Both the position numbers and the translations under genes were made by a program. The notes below the pieces were generated by a model. The model worked only from the letters and a program-made list of their open reading frames with translations, searched no databases and was not told the DNA's origin. 64,000 bases of DNA from JAOUGY01 sp963785075. GTDB taxonomy: Bacteria > Actinomycetota > Acidimicrobiia > Spongiisociales > ZC4RG35. Below, one piece after another: positions 8,783 to 16,893 of this stretch. Position 1 is the stretch's first letter. Each line of letters opens with the position of its first letter. The stretch spans positions 124,001 through 188,000 of the forward strand of contig CAWATW010000004.1 in the NCBI GenBank assembly GCA_963785075.1, written 5' to 3'.

Positions 8783-9714
8783 GTTTCGAGGGCGCGGCGG
8801 AAGTCGCGCACTCGCTCGACCACCAGCCAAGGGCGCTGGAACACATCCGTGTCCCACACTTCGATCATGGAGAGGCCCGCTTCGTCCAGCATCCTGAGAC
8901 GCTCGGCATCGGCTGCCCGATCGACCACCGATGTATGGAATCGTTCGCTCTGCACTTCGACGCCGCCTGGTAGGTCATCCCACACGAAGTCCACGCGTCC
9001 GACCCAGTACTCACCACCGAGGTCGACCTGCCGACGCATCGGTGGGATCCCGGGCACGTTCTCGATGATGCGGTTGAAACGTGCCTCGAGGTTCGACGCC
9101 GGAGGCACGTAGCCTGGTCCTCGCGTCTCCATCAGCTGGCGAATCGTGCCGACTCCGTTGCGGCCACTTGCCGCGATCCGCTCGAGCAATCGGTTCATCG
9201 CCGGGCCGGTCAAGAGCCCGTTCGACCACGCCCTGTCGAGCGCCCGCTCAACGCGCTCCGGGTGAAGCAGAGCTGCGAGATGGAACATGGTCAGCGGCGG
9301 CGAGGTGACCGGCATGCCGTGGAGTTGCGCGACATGATCCACCGGGAGACCCTGTTGATAGTGGACCGTGGCCATCCGCGGACGGCCCGGCTTGCCACGC
9401 CTTGGCACCACGACGTGGAGATCTCTGTCGAGGCTGAATCCGGGTATGCCCCAAAGTGCGGCTGCGGCGGTGTGTGACAACACCGATCCGTCCGGACCGT
9501 CGAGCACGGCAAGCATCGGGTGGGTCAGTTCGGCGCTCGGGGTGCCGGCGATCTTGAGCACCTGACGCGTGACCCGAATCAGCCATCCCGACTCCATGTG
9601 GTTGCGGACCGTGTGGTGAGACACCCCCTCTGCGCGGAGCTGGCGGGTGGAGACCAGCCCGTGCTGCCGAGCGGCGATGCTGCGGATCGTGTCGATTGCT
9701 CGCATCTCTCGCAT
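8752..9714 (-). CDS. AbiEi-type HTH plus DUF559 (Vsr-like nuclease fold) protein
   Basis: This 320-residue protein is common in actinobacteria. Residues about 5-55 form an AbiEi-type winged helix (TIRSIAARQHGLVSTRQL, VSHHTVRNHMESGWL). The middle contains LSHTAAAALWGI and TMFHLAALLHPERVERALDRA. The C-terminal third is DUF559-like, with VDFVWDDLPGGVEVQSERFH as the likely PD-(D/E)xK-type core. The function is unproven; antitoxin-type DNA binding and a nuclease fold are predicted. No toxin gene is adjacent. The last residues LVHKGRE and the stop are encoded inside palindrome copy 1, and copy 2 lies just upstream of the gene. An alternative start is at 9705. Confidence 0.75.
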   Translation of the reverse strand: MREMRAIDTIRSIAARQHGLVSTRQLRAEGVSHHTVRNHMESGWLIRVTRQVLKIAGTPSAELTHPMLAVLDGPDGSVLSHTAAAALWGIPGFSLDRDLHVVVPRRGKPGRPRMATVHYQQGLPVDHVAQLHGMPVTSPPLTMFHLAALLHPERVERALDRAWSNGLLTGPAMNRLLERIAASGRNGVGTIRQLMETRGPGYVPPASNLEARFNRIIENVPGIPPMRRQVDLGGEYWVGRVDFVWDDLPGGVEVQSERFHTSVVDRAADAERLRMLDEAGLSMIEVWDTDVFQRPWLVVERVRDFRRALETRVLVHKGRE

Positions 9715-9755
9715 AGGGCCAGACCGACGAGCCGACGTCTAGAGGGTCGTCCCCC

Positions 9756-9817
9756 AGACCCGTTTTCGCGCACAAAAGGTGCGCTATTCACGCACTTTGT
9801 GCGCGAAAACCCGGTCT
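9756..9817. repeat. REP-like palindromic element, copy 2
   Basis: Arms GTTTTCGCGCACAAA (9762-9776) and its exact complement (9796-9810) enclose an inner stem GTGCG/CGCAC (9779-9783, 9791-9795) with loop CTATTCA and the same unpaired AG (9777-9778). An outer AGACC/GGTCT pair extends the element. Both the outer and the inner stem differ from copy 1 by paired changes on both arms, so base pairing has been conserved. It lies between the DUF559 gene and the stop of the sulfite-oxidase-like gene. Confidence 0.85.
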
Positions 9818-10428
9818 CAGTCGCCCCAGTAGCGCTGTTCCAGGAACGGGTCGCCGTACATGTGGTAACCGTTGCGTTCCCAGAAGCCGGGCTCGTCGTG
9901 GTCCAGCAGCCGGATCCCTCGGACCCACTTCACGCTCTTCCAGAAGTACAGGTGCGGCACCACCAGCCGGAGCGGCCAACCGTGGTCCCGCTCGAGGGGT
10001 TGCCCGTCGTACTCCCAGGCGAAGAGGTTCTCTGGTCGCAGGAAGTCCTCGAGCGGAAGGTTCGCCGTGAAGCCGTGCTCCGCCATCACGAGGACGTGGG
10101 TCGCCGAAGGGCCGGTGGTCACGTGCCTCATGAGCTCCTCGACAGGGATGCCTCGCCAGGTGGTGTCGAGCTTCGACCACTTCGTCACGCAGTGGATGTC
10201 GAAGGTCTTCTCCACCGACGGGAGCGCGGTGAACTCATCGAAGGTGAACACCTGCTCCTGGTTCACGAGGCCCTCGATGCGGAAGTCCCACGCCTCGAGG
10301 TCGACCTTCGGCGTGACCCCTGCGTGGAGCACGGGGAATCGGTCGGTCAGGTACTGACCGGGGGGGACCCGGGCCGGGTCGATCCCTTGCGCTGCGTACT
10401 CGTCACGCTTCTTCGAGAAAAAGCTCAT
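9817..10428 (-). CDS. Sulfite oxidase-like molybdopterin oxidoreductase
   Basis: This 203-residue protein of the oxidoreductase molybdopterin-binding family is the small cytoplasmic MsrP/YedY-like form. The Mo-coordinating cysteine is in FDIHCVTKWSKLDTTW (about residue 80). The GHPLR-type motif appears as RDHGWPLRLVVPHLYFWKSVKWVRGI. The length is typical of stand-alone actinobacterial members annotated as sulfite oxidase-like. The physiological substrate is unknown; sulfoxide or sulfite chemistry is the family expectation. No TAT signal is visible. The start is 2 bp from the divergent thioredoxin gene, so the promoters overlap and the two genes may serve one redox function. Confidence 0.85.
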   Translation of the reverse strand: MSFFSKKRDEYAAQGIDPARVPPGQYLTDRFPVLHAGVTPKVDLEAWDFRIEGLVNQEQVFTFDEFTALPSVEKTFDIHCVTKWSKLDTTWRGIPVEELMRHVTTGPSATHVLVMAEHGFTANLPLEDFLRPENLFAWEYDGQPLERDHGWPLRLVVPHLYFWKSVKWVRGIRLLDHDEPGFWERNGYHMYGDPFLEQRYWGD

Positions 10429-10430
10429 GG

Positions 10431-10994
10431 ATGCATACCCTATCGGTGGTGGAAGATGTACAACCGTTGAGGTCTCGAACCGGTCGACTGACCCTCCTAT
10501 TCCTGCTGTTCGTGGCGATCGCGGTCGCCATCGGCACGGTCTTCGCGTCCGAACGGTCGACGGAGGCGTCGATCGGCGGACCGATGGAAGGTCAGATCGC
10601 CCCCGAGATCGTCGCCACGGCCTTCGACGGCGAGACCTGGAGGCTGAGCGAGCACTTGGCCGACGATGGGCGTCCGGTGCTGCTCAACCTCTGGGCATCG
10701 TGGTGCGAGCCCTGTCGTGAAGAGATACCCGAGCTTTCGGCCTTCGCCGAAGCACACCCCGAGATCATGGTGGTTGGAGTGGCGGTCCGAGATGTCGCGG
10801 CCGATGCCGAGTCCGTTGCCGCCGAGTTGAGCCCGTCGTACCTCATGGGATTGGACGACACCGAGCGACTGCGGGACTCGTACGTGGGCTTCGGAATGCC
10901 CTCGACCTTCCTGATCGACCGTCAGGGCAGGATCGAGATCCAGATGGAGGGTGCGGTCACCGTCGATCTGCTCGAGGATCTCATTCCCGGCTGA
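10431..10994 (+). CDS. TlpA-like membrane-anchored thioredoxin
   Basis: This 187-residue TlpA/ResA-type disulfide reductase has an N-terminal signal anchor (about 17-40, LTLLFLLFVAIAVAIGTVF) and an extracytoplasmic thioredoxin fold with the active site WASWCEPCREEIP near residue 90. A cis-Pro segment FGMPSTFLID lies near 155. It probably reduces exported disulfides or cytochrome c maturation partners. ATG 10431 is the longest start, but TACCCT at 10436-10441 followed by GTG codons at 10446 and 10449 suggests a shorter leaderless start. It is divergent from the sulfite-oxidase-like gene. Confidence 0.85.
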   Translation: MHTLSVVEDVQPLRSRTGRLTLLFLLFVAIAVAIGTVFASERSTEASIGGPMEGQIAPEIVATAFDGETWRLSEHLADDGRPVLLNLWASWCEPCREEIPELSAFAEAHPEIMVVGVAVRDVAADAESVAAELSPSYLMGLDDTERLRDSYVGFGMPSTFLIDRQGRIEIQMEGAVTVDLLEDLIPG

Positions 10995-11022
10995 GCACCT
11001 TCGAGATCCACCCCGATCGCGC

Positions 11023-11691
11023 TCACGTCGACGCCACGTACTCGAAGTTCGGGCCGTCGGTCAGCTCGGCGAAGACCACGAGCCGCTCGCGCGCCGAGAA
11101 CTTGGGATGGCACGTGGTGAGGGTGAGCCACCCGCCATCGCGGGCGTCGGTCACCCACACGTCGAAAGGCGTGACGATCTGGCTCTCTCGTACCGTGTAC
11201 GTGCTCACGCCAACCGCGCTCTCCACCTCGATCACGTCCCCCGCCTTCAGCAGGTCGAGGTCGAAGAACGGACGCCCGTATGTGGTTCGATGACCACTCA
11301 ATACCGCATTGCCGGGCTGGCCAGGGAGAGCCGTGCCCGGGATGTGACCCGGCCCCAGTTGAAGCGTCCCCCGATCCACACCCTCGTACACGACCTGGTC
11401 GACCTCGATCGAGGGGATGCGGATGGCGGCAAAGGCCTCCCCAAGGTCCACCGGAGGCTCGGCGATCAAAGTCGGTTCCGGCTCCTCGACACTGGTGTCC
11501 GGCAAAGTGGCGGGTGGCTGTTCGACAGCCTGCGCCCGTTGCTCGAGGAGGTCGGGGAGCTCGGCTCGAGCTTCGTTCTGAACCTGCTCGTTGATGACGT
11601 CGGTGCCATAGAGCTGAAACGCCACGTATCCGAGGATGATGGACCCGGACCAGATCATCGACCAGGCAGTGATTCGTACGAATCGGCGCAT
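11023..11691 (-). CDS. Class E-type sortase
   Basis: This 222-residue sortase has an N-terminal membrane anchor (about 8-28), an acidic/Pro-rich stalk (about 45-80) and a catalytic beta-barrel. The catalytic triad is visible: His134 in SGHRTTYGRPF, Cys194 in LTLTTCHPKF, and an Arg at 201 or 203 in SARERLVV. The TLTTC motif is typical of class E/D housekeeping sortases of actinobacteria. It would anchor LPXTG-type or LAXTG-type proteins to peptidoglycan; no substrate gene is recognisable nearby, so it is probably a solitary housekeeping enzyme. Confidence 0.9.
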   Translation of the reverse strand: MRRFVRITAWSMIWSGSIILGYVAFQLYGTDVINEQVQNEARAELPDLLEQRAQAVEQPPATLPDTSVEEPEPTLIAEPPVDLGEAFAAIRIPSIEVDQVVYEGVDRGTLQLGPGHIPGTALPGQPGNAVLSGHRTTYGRPFFDLDLLKAGDVIEVESAVGVSTYTVRESQIVTPFDVWVTDARDGGWLTLTTCHPKFSARERLVVFAELTDGPNFEYVAST

Positions 11692-11712
11692 GACGCTGCA
11701 GGGTATCGGGGA

Positions 11713-12480
11713 TCAGCGACCAGACCAGGCGGGCGCTCGCTTCTCCAGGAAAGCTCGGATGCCTTCCTTCGAATCCTCGGTGGCGGCGACCGCGGTGAGC
11801 CCACCCTGCAGACGATCGAGCGCTGCGTCGAATCCGAGGTCGGCGACGGCGTAGAAGGCGTCACGGCCGAGTTGAATCGTCGACGGGCTCTTCGCGATCA
11901 TCGCATCGACGACCTCGCCCACCGCATCGTCGAGGTCGGTCGGCGCAACGACGTGTGAGACGGCACCGATTCGCGATGCCTCTTCGGGAGTGATGATTCT
12001 CCCGGTCATCATCAGCTCCAGCGCAGCCTTCTTGGACACGCCGGCGTCGATCACAGCCGTGATCATCATGGGCCACAGCCCGACGGCGACCTCGGTCACC
12101 CCGAGCTTGGCCCCGGTCACGCAGATCGTGATGTCACAGGAGACAGCGAGCCCGAAGCCCCCGGCCAGTGCATGACCGTTCACACGCGCCACGGTGGGCT
12201 TCCCGCCCCGGCGGAGGATCCTGAACAAGTCGGCGAGCCCGCCACGCGCTCGGTGGAGTCCGATGGGGTCGTCCACGAAACCGGCTGCAAGGTCACCTCC
12301 GGCCGAGAAGGCACGGTCTCCGGCACCCGTGAAGACGAGCACCCGAACGTCTGGGTCGTCGATCGCATCACGCGCGGCCGACCTCAAACCCTCCATCGTC
12401 TCGACCGACATCGGGTTCCGCCTCTCCGGGTCGTCGATCGTGATCGTTGCCCGCCCGTCGTTGGTCTCGTAACGAATCAT
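11713..12480 (-). CDS. Enoyl-CoA hydratase/isomerase family protein
   Basis: This 255-residue crotonase-fold protein has NPMSVETMEGL near the N-terminus, the CoA/oxyanion segment GDRAFSAGGDLAAG (about 63-76), and VNGHALAGGFGLAVSCDITIC (second oxyanion strand). Catalytic acids of true hydratases are not clear, so isomerase or other crotonase chemistry is possible. Start 12480 is preceded by GAGGTG 4 nt upstream; the extended frame to 12621 would run through the divergent promoter and was rejected. It is convergent or isolated with respect to neighbours and is probably involved in fatty or branched acyl-CoA breakdown. Confidence 0.85.
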   Translation of the reverse strand: MIRYETNDGRATITIDDPERRNPMSVETMEGLRSAARDAIDDPDVRVLVFTGAGDRAFSAGGDLAAGFVDDPIGLHRARGGLADLFRILRRGGKPTVARVNGHALAGGFGLAVSCDITICVTGAKLGVTEVAVGLWPMMITAVIDAGVSKKAALELMMTGRIITPEEASRIGAVSHVVAPTDLDDAVGEVVDAMIAKSPSTIQLGRDAFYAVADLGFDAALDRLQGGLTAVAATEDSKEGIRAFLEKRAPAWSGR

Positions 12481-12529
12481 GATGCACCTCGATCGCGCTA
12501 TTCCATGGCTGTGATAGCTTGGACGCCCA

Positions 12530-13120
12530 ATGCTATGGCTTGCCGTCGTCTTGTTCGTCGCGTTGACGGTGGCCGTCCTCAGGGGGGGCCGTCTGTCGAA
12601 CCTCGCCGACATCCGCCTCAAACTCTGGTGGCTGCTGCCGTTGTCGTTCGCACTGCAACTCGGGACGCGATTCCTGCCCGACGAACCGTGGGCCGAGACC
12701 GTCGGCGTTGCGATGGTGCTGGTGTCCTACGGGCCTCTCATCGGTTTGGTTCTCGCCAATCGAGATCGAAAGGGCATGTGGCTCGCCGGGATCGGGGTGC
12801 TGCTCAATTTCACGGTGATCGTGCTGAACGGCGGCATGCCCGTGCTCTCCGAGGCGGCCCATGTGGCGTCCGGCTTCTCTCCCACCCCCCAGATCACCGA
12901 CAGCTACAAGCACATCGTGCTCGATGCTTCCTCCCGACTGCCTTTCCTCGCCGACGTCATCCCGATGCGGTTCGCCGGCCAGGGAACGGTCCTGTCGTTG
13001 GGTGACGTGTTCCTCGCCGTTGGCTTGGCCAGGTTCCTGGAGGCTGAGCTGCGCCGACCCGTCCGATGGTTCAAACCGGGCGTCAAGCTCTCGGGAGGTT
13101 CGGCAACCCGGCACCAATGA
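12530..13120 (+). CDS. DUF5317 membrane protein
   Basis: This 196-residue protein consists mainly of hydrophobic helices (about 1-18, 30-50, 58-75, 85-105) separated by short loops. The DUF5317 features are an N-terminal RGGRLSNLADIRLKLWWLLP, a mid-protein NFTVIVLNGGMPV, and a C-terminal DVIPMRFAGQGTVLSLGDVFLAVGLARFLE. The family is restricted largely to actinobacteria and related phyla and has no known function. TAGCTT at 12515-12520 precedes the ATG by 9 nt and could be its -10. It converges with the HD-domain gene, 5 bp apart. Confidence 0.8.
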   Translation: MLWLAVVLFVALTVAVLRGGRLSNLADIRLKLWWLLPLSFALQLGTRFLPDEPWAETVGVAMVLVSYGPLIGLVLANRDRKGMWLAGIGVLLNFTVIVLNGGMPVLSEAAHVASGFSPTPQITDSYKHIVLDASSRLPFLADVIPMRFAGQGTVLSLGDVFLAVGLARFLEAELRRPVRWFKPGVKLSGGSATRHQ

Positions 13121-13125
13121 GGCCG

Positions 13126-14379
13126 TCAGTGCCCGGTCAGCTCCTCCCGAACTTCGAGGATCGCCCGCACCGCGCTCACGATCTCGGGGTCGTAGTCGTA
13201 GACCGAGCCGCGATGGAGCTGTTCGAGAGCTTCGAGCGGTGAATGCGAGCCGTCGCTCACCAGATCGTCGTACGCCGACGCCACTTTGACGATCCGCGAG
13301 GCGACCGGGAGATCCGGATCCGCCTGCTGGCCCGGACGCCGATGGGGCTCGTGTTGCAGGCGAATGATCTCGGCGACGTCGTGGAGCGTCGCCTCCTCGA
13401 CGATCACCGCCCCCCACTCGGCGATGTCGGTCTCGGTGTACCCGATCCTCGCGACGCCGGGATCGTTCAAGCTGATCCGCCCGATGTCGTGGAGATAGGC
13501 CGCCCACAGCACTTCTTCGACCGCAGTCGGAGCGAGCCCGAGGTAGCGGGCGACCGCAGTGGCCATGCGGGCTGCACGAATGGCATGGCCCGGTGCCACG
13601 TGCCCGGCCGCCTCGGGGATCTGAGCGAGAGCGCGCACGGTCTGGAAATATGTGCGCCGGGTCTGGGCCAAGCGTCGGAACGAGCCGAGGGCGAGCATGA
13701 AGGGAACCCCAGCCACCATCAGTGCGAACCATCCGATGACCGCAAAGGTGAGCCCGAACAAGGCCCCGGTGGCCACCAATGTCAGGTAGATGTCGAAGTC
13801 CCGCAGCTCCAGGGGGCTGCGCGATCCGAGGGATCGGCTGAGGGCGGATCGGGTGATCGTGGCCGCAGTACCTTCCAGAACGAAGGCCACCGGGGTGATC
13901 AGAGCGATGGTCACGACCTGCCACCAGTCGGTGAGCCACACACCGGTGTCGAGATCGGCGGTGGCGAGCCCGCGGAAGCCGACGAACTCGAACATGGTCA
14001 CATAGGCGATGCCGGCCACCAGCATCCGCACGGCATGTGTTGTCGCAGACCGGGGCGCAGATCCGCGGCTGGACGCCGCCATCCAAGCCAACGCCGATCC
14101 CAGCACCACCACGCCGAGCTGCGTCGAAAGCTCGAGACGCTCGCCGGTGGCCGTGAACCGGAGAAGCGGAAGCGCCGCCACCACCGAGAGCGCAGGTGTG
14201 AGTCGCACGGATGAGCGGGTGGGGATCGTGACGACCGACAGCGCCGCCATGACCAACCCGCCCATCAACACGTCGTCCAGTAGATGCACGCCACCGAGCG
14301 CCACGCCACCCACCGCTGCTGCCGTTGCCAGCGCCAGACCGAGCGTGCGCACCCAGCCCGATACGAGGTGCTCATCCAT
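13126..14379 (-). CDS. Membrane HD-domain phosphohydrolase
   Basis: This 417-residue protein has about seven hydrophobic segments in residues 1-245, then a cytoplasmic HD domain. The metal-binding HD is in AAYLHDIGRISLND (about 296), with HEPHRRPGQQ and ASRIVKVASAYDDLV further on. The HD-GYP GYP motif is absent. Members hydrolyse cyclic dinucleotides or other phosphoesters; the substrate is unassigned. Its start overlaps the stop of the upstream HD-GYP-like gene by 8 bp, so the two are cotranscribed and probably translationally coupled. Confidence 0.75.
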   Translation of the reverse strand: MDEHLVSGWVRTLGLALATAAAVGGVALGGVHLLDDVLMGGLVMAALSVVTIPTRSSVRLTPALSVVAALPLLRFTATGERLELSTQLGVVVLGSALAWMAASSRGSAPRSATTHAVRMLVAGIAYVTMFEFVGFRGLATADLDTGVWLTDWWQVVTIALITPVAFVLEGTAATITRSALSRSLGSRSPLELRDFDIYLTLVATGALFGLTFAVIGWFALMVAGVPFMLALGSFRRLAQTRRTYFQTVRALAQIPEAAGHVAPGHAIRAARMATAVARYLGLAPTAVEEVLWAAYLHDIGRISLNDPGVARIGYTETDIAEWGAVIVEEATLHDVAEIIRLQHEPHRRPGQQADPDLPVASRIVKVASAYDDLVSDGSHSPLEALEQLHRGSVYDYDPEIVSAVRAILEVREELTGH

Positions 14380-15769
14380 TGATCGAGCCTCCGGGTTGCT
14401 GTGTGGACATCTGGATCATCTGCGGTGGTCCGTAGATCCCGCTCTTCCGATCGAGCGCCCGCCGAAGTGCGGAAACCACTGCCGAGTCGAAGAGCGGATC
14501 TTTGGAGCTGGAGAGGCGGTCGAGTGCCACCGTCTGGGGCATCGCCATCCGATATGACCGAGTGGAGGTCATCGCGTCGAAAGCGTCGGCCACGGCGAGG
14601 ACGCTCTGCTCGACGCTCGGTATCCGGGCGTGCACATGACGCTGCTGACCGAAGTCTTCGCCGTCCCACTTCGGGTGGCATCCTGAGCAAATCGTCACCA
14701 TCGGGTCCAGGAACTCGACCTCGCTCAACAGGTCGTCGACCTTGTGGGACGCCACCCGCATCTGGTGGTACTCCTCGGGTGTCAATTCGCCTTGTTTGCG
14801 CATGATCTCCATGGGCACTGCGAGCTTCCCGACGTCGTGGATCAGCGCTGCGAGCCGAATTCTCGCGAGCTGCCTACCTGCGAACCCCAATTCTTCACCG
14901 ATCGCCAGACAGAACTCGACGACTCGCTCCGTGTGGCCTCTGGTGTAGAGGTCGCGCGTCTCCAAGATCTTGACGAAACCCTTGAGCATCGACTCGTGTG
15001 TCTTGCGGAGGGTGGCATGCGACGTGAACACCAATTGTCCGATGACGAACACCGTGAGCATGAGCGCCACGAGGGAGATGGAAGGCGCCGAGGCCAGGAG
15101 GGCTCCGAGGACGCTGCCGGTGAACCCCTGGACCATCTCGGCACGCACGACGGTCACGGACTGCGACCAGGGAATGGTGGCCTGTCGGCCATAGATGCCC
15201 AGGACCCCCAGACGGACCGCCATGTAGTTGACCAGTGCATAGGCGATCGATCCGGCGATACCGGCGACCGACGCAACCAACAACCCGGCGAGCACGTCAC
15301 CGGACCGGTCGCCGCTGACGCTGGACAACGCCGCAACAACGCTCGAGGACGCTCCAACGGCCAGCACGCTGTCGACCACGAGGGCTGCAAAGAAACCCGA
15401 CACGGCGAGTTGCCCGAAGTTGCTCAGCGCTCGCGAGAAGTTGCCCCGTGAAAAGTCACCGGGGGAATAGAAGACTGCCGCTGCCAGCAATGTCACGGGG
15501 AGCAGCACCGAACTGCTTCCGAGGTCTCCTTGCGGCAGGGAGGAAAGCGTCATCGCTGCGGCCATGATCACCATCAGCGCGGATGATGCGAAGACCCGAT
15601 CGTCGACTTCCGCCGAGCGAAGGGAAAACAGGAGAGTGACCGCAGCGAAGCCCGACCATATCCACCAATACACGGCGTCGTCGGGAACCACGTCGGTCAG
15701 CCGCCACGCGACGAATACAGCGATGGCGCCCGCCGCGGCATAGACGATGCCGACCAGCAGGCGCCGCAT
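14372..15769 (-). CDS. Membrane HD-GYP-like phosphohydrolase
   Basis: This 465-residue protein has an N-terminal membrane-sensor region with about seven to eight helices (residues 1-255), then an HD-GYP-like domain. TRGHTERVVEFC, IHDVGKLAVP (HD about 312), CHPKWDGEDFG and ADAFDAMTSTRSYR match HD-GYP c-di-GMP phosphodiesterases, but the GYP tripeptide is replaced. Activity on c-di-GMP is therefore likely but not assured. Start 15769 has GAGGA 7 nt upstream; the ATG at 15775 overlaps that site. It is first of a two-gene operon and is preceded by a leader carrying a hairpin and a possible 28-codon ORF. Confidence 0.8.
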   Translation of the reverse strand: MRRLLVGIVYAAAGAIAVFVAWRLTDVVPDDAVYWWIWSGFAAVTLLFSLRSAEVDDRVFASSALMVIMAAAMTLSSLPQGDLGSSSVLLPVTLLAAAVFYSPGDFSRGNFSRALSNFGQLAVSGFFAALVVDSVLAVGASSSVVAALSSVSGDRSGDVLAGLLVASVAGIAGSIAYALVNYMAVRLGVLGIYGRQATIPWSQSVTVVRAEMVQGFTGSVLGALLASAPSISLVALMLTVFVIGQLVFTSHATLRKTHESMLKGFVKILETRDLYTRGHTERVVEFCLAIGEELGFAGRQLARIRLAALIHDVGKLAVPMEIMRKQGELTPEEYHQMRVASHKVDDLLSEVEFLDPMVTICSGCHPKWDGEDFGQQRHVHARIPSVEQSVLAVADAFDAMTSTRSYRMAMPQTVALDRLSSSKDPLFDSAVVSALRRALDRKSGIYGPPQMIQMSTQQPGGSING

Positions 15770-16272
15770 ACTCATCCTCGATTCCCTGGCGGAGAACTGT
15801 GAGTCACTCGAGATGTTTCGAACGGACCGAGCTCGCAATCAACCGATTTTCAGGCTGCCGGCCGCGATCACGGAAAGCGAGGTCGAGGCTGGACAGGTCG
15901 AGGGCATCCGGACGTCTGCTCTCATGGTCTCTCACCTCGGTGTTGAAATGGATTGAGCCGCAGGCCTTTGGCTGCGGTCCTGAGGATCCGCTCCGCTCGT
16001 GGGGTGTAGAGAATCGGATGGTTGACAACCAACCCGGTCCGTTCGTCATCCGCCCCTCTCGGGACGGAAGTCTCGAATGTCAAGTTGCATGGGCTGGCAC
16101 CCACACGGCGGCCCAACACTCGCCGAACGGAGGGAATAGAGAGGACCGCGGTTCGCTCGAGCTCCCTTTCGCACTGCGAAAACTAGCTCATCTCCCCGTC
16201 GGCAGCAAGGTCAGGCGGCATTTTCGCGAGGATCGACGCCGGGTGAGGCACCGCGAACTACGCTCCAGAGCA
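15770..16272. other. 500-bp intergenic region between divergent genes
   Basis: No conserved protein is seen here. On the minus strand it contains a 28-codon candidate ORF (15839-15925) and a hairpin CCGCAG/CTGCGG (15958-15977). GGTTGACAACC occurs at 16020-16030 (both strands). The rightward -10 TACGCT is at 16259-16264. Long open frames that cross it are extensions of the flanking genes without start-site support. Confidence 0.5.
15839..15925 (-). CDS. Candidate 28-residue leader peptide or small protein
   Basis: ATG 15925 on the minus strand is preceded by GAGGTGAGAG and opens a 28-codon frame starting MRADVRMPSTCPAS and ending SLKIG. It lies about 70 bp upstream of the HD-GYP-like gene and downstream of a hairpin at 15958-15977, a position expected for a leader peptide. 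Composition is unremarkable and no homologue is known to me. It could equally be chance. Conservation of the reading frame upstream of orthologous HD-GYP genes would decide. Confidence 0.3.
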   Translation of the reverse strand: MRADVRMPSTCPASTSLSVIAAGSLKIG

Positions 16273-16893
16273 ATGGATGCTTCCACCATGGAACACGCAT
16301 TGAAGAGGATCCCCGGCGTCGAAGCGGTGCGTGTGGTGATGAACGGTTCCTCACCGGCGGAGGTCCACGTGATCACGATCCCGGGCAAACCCCCGAAGCA
16401 GATCGTCCGCGACGTGCAATCGGTGGCGTTGGCCAGCCTGGGCACGCAGGTCGACCGCCGCATCGTTTCCGTGGTCCAGGTCGACCAGGATGACATCGGC
16501 GGAAGCGACCGACCAGTGGTCGACGACGTCGCAGAGGAGATCGACGGGTCGCACATGACCATCTCCGTCACGCTCACGTGGCACGACGACCACCTGGTCG
16601 GCCGCGCCACCGGTCCGGCGGCGAGCACGACCCGCCTGCGACTCGTCGCCGAGGCCACGATCTCGGCGCTGGAGCTCGCGCTCCAGGAGGACGCCGCGTT
16701 CGCCGTTTCGTCGGTCGACACGCCGCAGGTGGGAGGACACACGGTGGCAGTCGCAGTGATCGTCATCGTCGCCGGGGGCCGAGAGCGCCTCGTATCGGGA
16801 TCCGCCGTCGTCGGACCCGACCCGTCGAAGGCCATGGTCCGAGCCGTCCTCGATGGAATGAACCGCCAGGTCCCCAACCTCAAGCGAACATGA
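16273..16893 (+). CDS. Hypothetical protein, two-domain alpha/beta
   Basis: I do not recognise this 206-residue protein. It starts MDASTMEHALKRIPGVEAVRVV, with alternating strands and helices that look like a small ferredoxin-like or ACT-like domain (about 1-75). A linker with DDVAEEIDG follows, then a second similar alpha/beta unit (about 95-200). There is no signal peptide or membrane helix. ATG 16273 has TACGCT 8 nt upstream, suggesting a near-leaderless start. It overlaps the gamma-glutamyltransferase gene (ATGA), which in turn overlaps a histidine phosphatase, so the three form one operon; a shared role is unknown. Confidence 0.6.
   Translation: MDASTMEHALKRIPGVEAVRVVMNGSSPAEVHVITIPGKPPKQIVRDVQSVALASLGTQVDRRIVSVVQVDQDDIGGSDRPVVDDVAEEIDGSHMTISVTLTWHDDHLVGRATGPAASTTRLRLVAEATISALELALQEDAAFAVSSVDTPQVGGHTVAVAVIVIVAGGRERLVSGSAVVGPDPSKAMVRAVLDGMNRQVPNLKRT

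Noticed and set aside
8752..9714. Type IV toxin-antitoxin locus
   Set aside because: Only the AbiEi-like HTH is present, fused to DUF559; no AbiEii-type nucleotidyltransferase toxin gene is adjacent on either side.
15926..16010. Possible c-di-GMP-I (GEMM) riboswitch upstream of the HD-GYP-like gene
   Set aside because: The hairpin CCGCAGGCC/GGCTGCGG and nearby AAAGG recall parts of the motif, but the conserved second stem and tetraloop receptor are not present in order.
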